DNA of 64,000 nucleotides from Bradyrhizobium sp. WBAH42 (GTDB taxonomy: Bacteria; Pseudomonadota; Alphaproteobacteria; Rhizobiales; Xanthobacteraceae). The translations under genes were made by a program, and so were the position numbers. The notes beneath the pieces are model-generated. The model ran no database searches and was not told the origin of the DNA. It saw only the letters and a list, made by a program, of their open reading frames with translations. The stretch is taken from the NCBI RefSeq assembly GCF_024585265.1, contig NZ_CP036533.1, positions 1,488,001-1,552,000 of the forward strand, written 5' to 3'. The stretch's first letter is position 1, and each line of letters starts with the position of its first letter. Positions 57,442 to 64,000 of this stretch are shown piece by piece.

Positions 57442-58539
57442 CTACAACCCCGGCCAGTCTTCCGCCGTCAGCGTCGCCGCATCGGCGCCGACGATCTCGG
57501 CCAGCGAATCCCGCCCGGTTCGCAGCAGCGTCGAGGTCAGGTCGCGCTTGATCTCGTCGACGAGGCCGAGACCCTTGTAGACCAGCGACGAATAGAGCTG
57601 GATCAGGCTGGCCCCGGCGCGGATCTTGGTCAGCGCGGCGCCGCCCGAATCCACGCCGCCGACGCCGATCAGCGGGAATGCGCCCTCGACCCGCACATAG
57701 GTCTCCGCGACCATGCGCGTCGACAGGCGGAACAGCGGCCGTCCGGACAGGCCGCCTTGCTCCTTTGCCCGCATCTCCTCGCGCAACGTGCTCGGCCGCG
57801 CGATCGTCGTGTTCGACACGATCATGCCGTCGACCCGGCGCGAGCGCGCGACCTGCACGACGTCGTCGAGCTGGGCCAGGCTCAGATCCGGCGCGATCTT
57901 GAGCAGCACCGGCGTGTCGCCGGCCTTCTGCCTGACACGCTCGCGGGCGTCGATCACGCGCGCGAGGAGGTCGTCGAGCAGCGCGCCTTCCTGAAGGTTG
58001 CGCAGGCCCGGCGTGTTCGGCGAGGAGACGTTGACGGTGAAATAGCTCGCCACCGGCGCGAAGGTCTCGATCAGCTTGACGTAGTCGCCGACGCGGTCAG
58101 GTGAATCCTTGTTGGCGCCGACATTGACGCCGACGATGCCGCCGTGCTGCGCGCGCGCGGCGAGCCGGCGCAGCGCGACTTCGGCGCCGTCATTGTTGAA
58201 GCCCATGCGGTTGATGATTGCTTCGTCGCGCTCGAGCCGGAACAGCCGCGGCCGTGGATTGCCGGCTTGCGGCTTCGGCGTCACCGAGCCGATCTCGACG
58301 AAGCCGAAGCCGAGCCGCAGCAGCGCATCCGGCACTTCGGCGCTCTTGTCGAAGCCCGCGGCCATGCCGATCGGATTCGGAAAGTTCAGCCCGAAGGCGC
58401 GCACCGCGAGCTTGGGATCATCGGCACGCGGCTTGACCGGCGGCAGGAAGCGCAGGCCCTGGATCGCGAGGCGATGGGCGTCTTCGGGATCGAGCCAGCG
58501 CAGCACCGGCAGCGAAAAGGCGTCGAACGCGCGGATCAC
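57442..58539 (-). CDS. pyrD: Dihydroorotate dehydrogenase (quinone)
   Basis: A 365-residue class 2 dihydroorotate dehydrogenase, oxidising dihydroorotate with quinone in pyrimidine synthesis. FMN and substrate motifs NPIGMAAGFDKSAEVPDALL, NRMGFNNDGAE, VNVSSPNTPGLRNLQ and the C-terminal GVGGVDSGGAA are visible. The N-terminal helices typical of the membrane-associated class are present. The start is a GTG at 58539 that overlaps the stop of the DUF952 gene. Confidence 0.95.
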   Translation of the reverse strand: MIRAFDAFSLPVLRWLDPEDAHRLAIQGLRFLPPVKPRADDPKLAVRAFGLNFPNPIGMAAGFDKSAEVPDALLRLGFGFVEIGSVTPKPQAGNPRPRLFRLERDEAIINRMGFNNDGAEVALRRLAARAQHGGIVGVNVGANKDSPDRVGDYVKLIETFAPVASYFTVNVSSPNTPGLRNLQEGALLDDLLARVIDARERVRQKAGDTPVLLKIAPDLSLAQLDDVVQVARSRRVDGMIVSNTTIARPSTLREEMRAKEQGGLSGRPLFRLSTRMVAETYVRVEGAFPLIGVGGVDSGGAALTKIRAGASLIQLYSSLVYKGLGLVDEIKRDLTSTLLRTGRDSLAEIVGADAATLTAEDWPGL

Positions 58540-58880
58540 GGCAACAGCTCCGGAACATCGTGACCGCCGTCGGAGCGCGTGTTGAGGTTCATCACCGCGA
58601 TCACCGCGCCGAAATCGAGCTCGCCATAGAGATGGGGGAAGAGCTCGTCATTGCGCGAGCGTTCCCAGCGCAATTCGCTCCCCAGCGCATCGCCGTCGAC
58701 CTCGACCAGGAACAGCGCGCGCTGCCCGAAATAGTGCTTGCGCAGGGTCTCGGGAACCTGGGCCGCGGTCGAGAAATGGATGAACCCGTCGCGCGCGTCG
58801 TCTGCGCTGCCCCGGTAGACACCCTGCCGTTCCGCCTCGCGCCAGGCCGAGGCCGGACAGATTTTGTAGATCTTGACCAC
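58536..58880 (-). CDS. DUF952 family protein
   Basis: A 114-residue protein with the DUF952 features IYKICPASAWREAERQGVYRGSADDARDGFIHFS and FLVEVDGDALGSELRWERS (core IYKICPASAW and GFIHFS). Its function is unknown. No ATG fits; I use the GTG at 58880, which gives the usual family length, although the ribosome site is weak. Its stop overlaps the pyrD start (GTGA), so the two are coupled; a link with pyrimidines is only positional. Confidence 0.8.
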   Translation of the reverse strand: MVKIYKICPASAWREAERQGVYRGSADDARDGFIHFSTAAQVPETLRKHYFGQRALFLVEVDGDALGSELRWERSRNDELFPHLYGELDFGAVIAVMNLNTRSDGGHDVPELLP

Positions 58881-59117
58881 CGCTACCGCAGCCTTGTTTG
58901 TTCTTTGAGTCTTTTGGGTTTTTTCGTCTTTTGCGGGTCCTCGCAACCCGGGCGCGACCGTAAAGGCCACCCCTTCCGAACTCAAGGCTTAGAGCCTTTT
59001 CCGTGCCGATGAAATCGGAACGGGGGCTCCAGATTCCCGTTTTGCGCGTTTTCCTGACGCGAACGGGTACCCGCTCCGTTACGAACGCCGTTCTCCCTCG
59101 CCTCTTGCGCGAAAAAC

Positions 59118-59148
59118 GGAAAACCTGTTGATTTGAGGACAGTTTTCC
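59118..59148. promoter_or_regulatory. Inverted repeat before the S24-type regulator
   Basis: GGAAAAC (59118-59124) and GTTTTCC (59142-59148) face each other, and the flanking CTGT/ACAG also pair with one extra base. Position 26 bases before the regulator start suggests an autoregulatory operator. The rest of the 293-base divergent gap is noteworthy only for AAAAGAC-like repeats near 58905-58935. Confidence 0.5.
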
Positions 59149-59173
59149 TGAGTTGCGACGGGCTGGACCTTCC

Positions 59174-59830
59174 ATGGTCAGACAGGCCAAAGCGCAGAGG
59201 ATGCTGACTCACGACCAGATCTGGGCCGCACTGGACCGGTTGGCGGCGCGGGCCGGGCTGTCGCCGTCCGGCCTTGCCAAGCGTGCCGGGCTCGACCCCA
59301 CAACCTTCAACAGGTCCAAGCGCGTCACCGCCGACGGACGCGAGCGCTGGCCTTCGACCGAATCGATCGCAAAAGCGCTGGCCGCGGCTGACGCCTCGAT
59401 CGACAGCTTTGCCAAATTGATCGACGACGGCGGCGCGAGCGATGGCCGCTCGGTGCCGCTGCTCGGTTTCGCACAGGCGGGCACGAGCGGCGCTTTCGAC
59501 GAGGCCGGCCTTCCATCCGGCAAGGGCTGGACCGACATCGCGCTGCCCGCCACCGAGGACAGCCACGCCTTTGCGCTGGAGATTTCCGGCGATGCGCTTG
59601 CGCCTGTTTATCGCGACGGCGACATCGTCCTGGTCTCGCCCGGCGCGCCGATCCGCAAAGGCGATCGCGTGGTGGTGCGGAGCAAGGCGGGCGAGATGAC
59701 GGTCGCGACGTTGAAGCGCCGCACGGCCAAGGCGCTGGAGCTTGAGCCGCTCGATGCGACGCAGGCCGAATGGACGATGGCGGCGGGCGACGTGGCGTGG
59801 ATCGCGCGGATCCTGTGGGCCAGCCAGTGA
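59174..59830 (+). CDS. S24/LexA-like repressor lacking catalytic serine
   Basis: A 218-residue protein with an N-terminal helix-turn-helix (about residues 12-75) and a C-terminal S24 peptidase-like domain (about 95-215). The nucleophile position, normally GDSMEP, reads GDALAP (residues 139-144), so the serine is replaced by Ala141; the general-base lysine Lys181 remains (VATLK). It therefore should not self-cleave like LexA or phage repressors, but may still dimerise through this domain. The ATG at 59174 is preferred; an ATG at 59201 is the alternative. Confidence 0.83.
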   Translation: MVRQAKAQRMLTHDQIWAALDRLAARAGLSPSGLAKRAGLDPTTFNRSKRVTADGRERWPSTESIAKALAAADASIDSFAKLIDDGGASDGRSVPLLGFAQAGTSGAFDEAGLPSGKGWTDIALPATEDSHAFALEISGDALAPVYRDGDIVLVSPGAPIRKGDRVVVRSKAGEMTVATLKRRTAKALELEPLDATQAEWTMAAGDVAWIARILWASQ

Positions 59831-59944
59831 TCGCGTGACCGGACCATGACGCAGTTCGCGTTGCGACCGCCATTGCGACTCACCACGCCTCTCGCATAGG
59901 TTGCGCACCTGTTGCCGACCAAGTTCATCTCGAGGGGGAATACG

Positions 59945-60697
59945 ATGAATCGCCGCCACGCATTGAAGGCCCTGGCGGGTCTCGCACTTTGTCCGTTGTG
60001 CAAGCCGGGCTTCGCCGCCGAAGGCGCGCATTGGAGCTATGAGGGCGCCGGCGGCCCGGCCAAATGGGGCGATCTCGAGGCGGCCAACAAAGCCTGCGCG
60101 GCCGGCCTGCAGCAATCGCCGATCGACATCGAGGCGACGATCAAGTCGCAATTGCCGGTTCTGAAGCTGAGCTGGGGCAAGAGCGCCGACACCATCGTCA
60201 ACAACGGGCACACCATCCAGCTCAATTTCGCCGAAGGCAGCACGCTGATGCTCGGCGACGTCAAGTACAAGCTGCTCCAGGTGCACTTCCACCGGCCCAG
60301 CGAGCACATGATCGGCGGCAAGAATTTTCCGATGGAGGCGCATTTCGTCCATCGCAACGACGCCGGCGGGCTCGCCGTCGTCGGCGTGCTCATGACCGAG
60401 GGCAGGCCGAACGCATCCTTCGCCAAGATCATCAAGACCATGCCGGCGGCGGAAGGGCCCGCGGTGAAGGCGGATGCGAGCATCGATCCGCTGGCCATGC
60501 TGCCGCCGAAGCTCAGCTATTACCGCTATCCCGGCTCGCTGACGACGCCGCCCTGCTCGGAAGTGGTCGAATGGCTGCTGCTGACCACCCCGATCCAGGT
60601 GGCGGCGAGCGATGTCGCCGCGTTCGCAAAGCTCTACCCGATGAATGCGCGCCCGGTGCAGAAGGACAACCGCCGCTACGTGCTGCGATCGATTTGA
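59945..60697 (+). CDS. Periplasmic alpha-carbonic anhydrase
   Basis: The 250-residue precursor has a Tat-like signal (NRRHALKAL, cleavage near residue 24-25) and an alpha-type carbonic anhydrase domain. Zinc ligands are His114 and His116 (QVHFHRPSEH) and His133 (EAHFVH). QSPIDI is at 57-62. Cys51 and Cys204 (TTPPCSE) form the usual disulfide, and TTPPC contains the active-site threonine. It should interconvert CO2 and bicarbonate in the periplasm. The ATG at 59945 follows GAGGGGG. Confidence 0.94.
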   Translation: MNRRHALKALAGLALCPLCKPGFAAEGAHWSYEGAGGPAKWGDLEAANKACAAGLQQSPIDIEATIKSQLPVLKLSWGKSADTIVNNGHTIQLNFAEGSTLMLGDVKYKLLQVHFHRPSEHMIGGKNFPMEAHFVHRNDAGGLAVVGVLMTEGRPNASFAKIIKTMPAAEGPAVKADASIDPLAMLPPKLSYYRYPGSLTTPPCSEVVEWLLLTTPIQVAASDVAAFAKLYPMNARPVQKDNRRYVLRSI

Positions 60698-60731
60698 GTG
60701 CGTCACACCGCGGCTTCGCTACGTAGTTCAA

Positions 60732-60834
60732 GGTCATTCCCCGCGTAGGCGGGGAATCCAGTAAGCCGCGGCTTCTCGATTCATCACATCTGCCGCGGCG
60801 TACTGGATCGCCCGGTCAAGCCGGGCGATGACAG
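60732..60834. repeat. Dispersed palindromic repeat, family B copy 3
   Basis: Starts GGTCATTCCCCGCGTAGGC and ends CCGGTCAAGCCGGGCGATGACAG. GGAATCCAGTAAGCCGCGG and CCGCGGCGTACTGGATCG are the shared inner parts. It lies between the convergent carbonic anhydrase and lysS genes. Confidence 0.75.
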
Positions 60835-60844
60835 TGGAGTGGGA

Positions 60845-62488
60845 TTACGCGCTCCTCGCCAGCGCGCCGTCGATCATGTTCACCGCGTTCTGCACGCCGT
60901 AGACCGCGACGAAGGAGCCGAAGCGCGGGCCCTTCTCCTGGCCGAGCAGCACCTGGTAGAGCATGTTGAACCAGTCCAGCGTCACGCCGGGGCGGCCGTC
61001 CTTGCCCTTCTTGACCTGGTCGAGGAACGGCTCGCGGCGGCCGATCTCGTAGACGACGTTCTGGATGTCTTCGGCCGAGGCGTCCTGGGCAAGCTGCGAG
61101 AGCGCATCGCGCAGGTCCTGCAGCGCCGCGCGCTCGCTGTCATCAGGCACGCGGAACTGCTTCGTCGGCGCGACGAAGTCACGGTAGTAGTTGATGGCGT
61201 AGCCGACCATCGCATCCAGCTTCGGATGCGTCTGCGGGCTGACGCCGGGCCTGTAACGGCCGATGAAGCCCCACAGCGTCTCGGCGTTCTCCGCGTTCGA
61301 CGACGACACCAGCGTCAGGAGCAGCTGGAAGGTGACGGGCATGTCGCCCTGCGGCGGCCTGCCGTTGTGGATGTGCCAGACCGGGTTGCCGAGCTGCTGC
61401 TTGCCGTCCTGCTTCGGAAAGCCGTCGAGGAATTGCTGGTAGTCGTCGACGTTGCGCGGGATGACGTCGAAATACAGCCGCTTGGCCGCCTTCGGCTCGC
61501 GATACATGAACAGCGACAGCGATTCCGGCGAGGCGTAGCGCAGCCATTCGTCGATGGTGAGGCCGTTGCCCTTCGACTTCGAGATCTTCTGGCCCTTCTC
61601 GTCGAGGAAGAGCTCGTAGTTGAAGCCTTCCGGCGGCGTGCTGCCGAGCGCTCTTGCGATCGCGCCGGACAGCTTCACGGAATCGATCAGGTCCTTGCCG
61701 GCCATCTCGTAGTCGACGCCGAGCGCGACCCAGCGCATCGCCCAGTCGGCCTTCCACTGACACTTGACGTTGCCGCCGGTGACGGGCGTCTCGACTTCCT
61801 GGTTGGTATCGGGATCGACATAGGTCACCGTGCCAGCCGCGACGTCGCGGCGGATCATCGGCACCTGCAGCACGACGCCCGTGGTCTTGCTGATCGGCAG
61901 GAACGGCGAATAGGTCGCGCGGCGGTCCGGTCCCAGCGTCGGCAGGATGATCGCCATGATCTTGTCGTAGGCGGCCAGCATCTTCAGCAGCGTCGCGTCG
62001 AAGCGGCCGGACGTGTAATAGTCGGTCGAGCTCGCGAACTCGTAGTCGAAGCCGAAATGATCGAGGAAGGCGCGCAGCCGCGCATTGTTGTGGTGGCCGA
62101 ACGACGGGTACTCGTTGGAGAACGGATCGGGCACCCGCGTCAGCGGCTTGCCGAGATGCTCCGCCAGCATCTCCTTGTTCGGAACGTTGTCGGGCACCTT
62201 GCGGAAGCCGTCCATGTCGTCGGAGAACGCCAAGAGGCGCGTCTTGATCTTGTCCTCGGTGAGCACGCGGAAGGCGTGGCGCACCATCGAGGTGCGCGCC
62301 ACCTCGCCGAACGTGCCGATATGCGGCAGTCCGGACGGACCGTAGCCGGTCTCGAACAGCACCTCGTCCTTCGGGCTTTTCTTCAGCCGCGCGACGATGG
62401 CCTTCGCCTGCTCGAACGGCCAGGCGTTGGATTGTTCGGCGAGCGAACGCAACTCGCTCGGGTTTGCGGCTAGATCAATAACGGACAT
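60845..62488 (-). CDS. lysK: Lysyl-tRNA synthetase, class I
   Basis: A 547-residue class I lysyl-tRNA synthetase, the archaeal-type enzyme found in alphaproteobacteria. It has the class I signatures [12 protein letters not shown] (HIGH-like, His56-Ile57-Gly58) and [19 protein letters not shown] (KMSKS-like KISKS), and [20 protein letters not shown] typical of the family. Start is the ATG at 62488, with GGAGG upstream; the frame is open to 62536. It attaches lysine to tRNA-Lys. Confidence 0.95.
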   Translation of the reverse strand: MSVIDLAANPSELRSLAEQSNAWPFEQAKAIVARLKKSPKDEVLFETGYGPSGLPHIGTFGEVARTSMVRHAFRVLTEDKIKTRLLAFSDDMDGFRKVPDNVPNKEMLAEHLGKPLTRVPDPFSNEYPSFGHHNNARLRAFLDHFGFDYEFASSTDYYTSGRFDATLLKMLAAYDKIMAIILPTLGPDRRATYSPFLPISKTTGVVLQVPMIRRDVAAGTVTYVDPDTNQEVETPVTGGNVKCQWKADWAMRWVALGVDYEMAGKDLIDSVKLSGAIARALGSTPPEGFNYELFLDEKGQKISKSKGNGLTIDEWLRYASPESLSLFMYREPKAAKRLYFDVIPRNVDDYQQFLDGFPKQDGKQQLGNPVWHIHNGRPPQGDMPVTFQLLLTLVSSSNAENAETLWGFIGRYRPGVSPQTHPKLDAMVGYAINYYRDFVAPTKQFRVPDDSERAALQDLRDALSQLAQDASAEDIQNVVYEIGRREPFLDQVKKGKDGRPGVTLDWFNMLYQVLLGQEKGPRFGSFVAVYGVQNAVNMIDGALARSA

Positions 62489-62605
62489 CAGGGGCCTCCG
62501 GGCCGCGGAAAATAGCGATTTCCCGGCAGAATGCAAAAGTTGCGAGCTGATACCCCCAGCCCTCTCCCGCTTACACAGGGCTAGCGCATATGGGAGTTCT
62601 TCTCC

Positions 62606-62745
62606 GCGGCCATCCTTCGAGACGCCCGCTGTCGCGGGCTCCTCAGGATGAGGGCGGAGTGCGCGGCAGCAGTTTCAACGGGCACAGACGCTGATTAGCC
62701 TCATCCTGAGGAGGCGCGTCAGCGCCGTCTCGAAGGACGAGGCGT
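62606..62745. repeat. Dispersed palindromic repeat, family C copy 3
   Basis: Inverted copy of the 49394 and 54620 elements: begins GCGGCCATCCTTCGAGACGC and ends GCCGTCTCGAAGGACGAGGC. It fills the gap between lysK and the Sel1 gene, both on the minus strand. The remaining flanks hold no gene that I can support. Confidence 0.83.
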
Positions 62746-62839
62746 GCGCGCAGGCCGCCGCCACAAGTCATATGTGGTAGCCCAGCCCTTGCGGGGGAGG
62801 GTTGGAGGTGTCGCCGCGTCGGATCGAATGCGATGCGGC

Positions 62840-64000
62840 TCAATGTGCCGCTGATGCCGAGCGCTTGGTCGCGATTGGCTTCGGGGCCGGCTTGGCGCTG
62901 GCCTGCGGTGCGCTGTCCCAGCCGCCGTTCGGGGCCGCAACGTTGACGGCATCGTCGGGCTGCGGCTCGGCGCTGAAGGTCTGGATCGCGAGCTTGGCGG
63001 CGGCGAGCGATTGCGGGTCGAGGCGCTTGGCGACGTCGTCACGCTTGCCGGCGGCATCCGCATCGCCCTGGGCGGCAGCTAAGCTGAACCATTTGTAGGA
63101 TTCGGCGAGGTTCTGCTCGACGCCGATGCCGCGGGCATAGAGGATGCCGAGGTTGAACTGGCTGTCGGCGACACCGCGATCGGCCGCTTTCCGGAACCAC
63201 TGCGCCGCGCTCTTGTAATTGGCGCCGCGACCGCCGCCGTCGGCATCGAGCACGGCGAGATTGTGCATCGCCTTGGCGTTGCCGCGCTCGGCAGCCTGGG
63301 TGTAGTAGCGGCGCGCGATGTCGGCGTCCTTCTTCACCCCCAAGCCCTTTTCGTAGAGCGTGCCGAGACGGAAGGTTGCGGGGACGACCCCGGCCTGCGC
63401 CGCGCGGTCGTACCACTTCGCCGCTTCGTCGTAATTGGTGGCGACGCCCTTGCCTTCGGCAAAGCGCACGCCGATCTCGTAGGCCGCGGTCGCATCGCCC
63501 TTCATCGCGGCAGTGCGCAGGGCCGGGCCGCCGATGCCGTCAGGCAGCTTCTCGCTCGGCGGCACCTGAATCATGCCAAGCCTGGCGCGGCTGGTGCCCG
63601 ACAGCGCGCCGGTGACGTCGCTGGAAGCCGGCGGCGGCACCGCCGCGGCAGGCGCTTGCGGGATTTCAACCGAGGCGGCGCTGCCGGAATGGGGAATGGG
63701 CGCCGGCGCGGCGTTGTTCTGCGACTGTCGTCCGAGCGGTGTCGGCGAGGTCATCGACGGGGTGATCTGTTCCGGTGCGGCCGGCTTGGTCTCGACCGGC
63801 GGTGGCGCAACCTGCGGTGCCGGCTCGCTCGGAATGTTTTGCATCGCCTGCGGCGTCGGTGACAGGCTGCCGCCTTCGAGCAGGTTCATTGCCATCTTGA
63901 AGGTGCCGAGCACGATCACGACCACGCTCGCGCCGACCAGCAGCGAACGGATCTTCGAGGTGATGGTCGAGCCACCTTCCTGGCCCTTCTCCTTGGCGCG
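62840..64000 (-). CDS. Sel1-repeat membrane protein (partial, N-terminus missing)
   Basis: The frame is open to the right edge, so the N-terminal part lies outside. The visible 386 codons begin in a charged cytoplasmic segment. One membrane helix follows (SLLVGASVVVIVLGTF). Next come a Pro/Ala-rich stretch and, in the periplasm, about four Sel1-like repeats (for example AYEIGVRFAEGKGVATNYDEAAKWYDRAAQAG and YARGIGVEQNLAESYKWFSLAAAQGD), and a Lys/Ser-rich tail. The layout resembles the polar localisation factor PodJ or related Sel1 proteins; without the N-terminus I do not assign a name. Confidence 0.82.
   Translation of the reverse strand, partial: RAKEKGQEGGSTITSKIRSLLVGASVVVIVLGTFKMAMNLLEGGSLSPTPQAMQNIPSEPAPQVAPPPVETKPAAPEQITPSMTSPTPLGRQSQNNAAPAPIPHSGSAASVEIPQAPAAAVPPPASSDVTGALSGTSRARLGMIQVPPSEKLPDGIGGPALRTAAMKGDATAAYEIGVRFAEGKGVATNYDEAAKWYDRAAQAGVVPATFRLGTLYEKGLGVKKDADIARRYYTQAAERGNAKAMHNLAVLDADGGGRGANYKSAAQWFRKAADRGVADSQFNLGILYARGIGVEQNLAESYKWFSLAAAQGDADAAGKRDDVAKRLDPQSLAAAKLAIQTFSAEPQPDDAVNVAAPNGGWDSAPQASAKPAPKPIATKRSASAAH

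Noticed and set aside
58982..60706. Long minus-strand frame opposite the S24-type regulator and carbonic anhydrase
   Set aside because: Both plus-strand genes have clear domains and ribosome sites; the minus frame is a composition shadow.

Overview
The window looks like ordinary chromosome of a Bradyrhizobium-type alphaproteobacterium. The support is high-GC coding sequence, a GcrA cell-cycle regulator, an alphaproteobacterial phoR-pstSCAB-phoU-phoB order, a SAM-II riboswitch before metZ, an aerobic box (benzoyl-CoA) pathway, and a haloalkane dehalogenase very close to the Bradyrhizobium DbjA/DbeA enzymes as I remember them. I see no transposase, phage, plasmid or CRISPR sequence. Short dispersed palindromic repeats fill many gaps.

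Region by region. 1-6775: benzoate catabolism through CoA thioesters: boxR (cut by the left edge), benzoate-CoA ligase, an alpha/beta hydrolase, boxC and boxB; boxA is not in view. 6961-8920 (minus): an SDR oxidoreductase and a polysaccharide deacetylase. 9085-10778: a BON/OmpA-type envelope protein and a small membrane partner. 10876-13057: TetR regulator, haloalkane dehalogenase, Rdx (SelW-like) protein and GNAT acetyltransferase, headed by a perfect palindrome over a probably leaderless promoter. 13480-21348: a UPF0104 membrane protein, then the phosphate regulon with a clear Pho box before pstS. 21620-25914: gcrA, argD-argF and hslO, with a cluster of GANTC sites between gcrA and argD. 26147-29753: apaG (minus), then opgC with two SGNH-hydrolase genes, one of which has lost most of its catalytic motif.

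29867-32427: metZ (minus) behind a SAM-II riboswitch with visible terminator and antiterminator, divergent from a two-domain dCTP deaminase. 32658-40516: mixed single genes: PAS protein, unknown 350-residue protein, MATE exporter, Met/Gly-rich secreted protein, SRPBCC and VOC proteins, ogt-araC pair, tRNA-Gly(CCC), XRE-cupin regulator, GNAT. 40643-49386: a pentose unit with LacI regulator, xylB, xylA, a sugar ABC transporter, an aldo/keto reductase and a lactonase-type amidohydrolase. 49545-54578: an orphan Tat-exported substrate-binding protein, a TPR-methyltransferase, and a nuclease-DNA ligase pair. 54893-64000: small membrane protein, metallo-hydrolase, second MATE exporter, pyrD with a DUF952 gene, an S24-type repressor lacking its serine, alpha carbonic anhydrase, class I lysyl-tRNA synthetase, and a partial Sel1-repeat membrane protein.

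The points I rate most worth checking are the OpgC-SGNH/pseudo-SGNH set, the SAM-II attenuator, the TGCA operator before boxC, the leaderless palindromic tetR promoter, the GANTC cluster and the serine-less S24 repressor. No clearly unprecedented system is evident.
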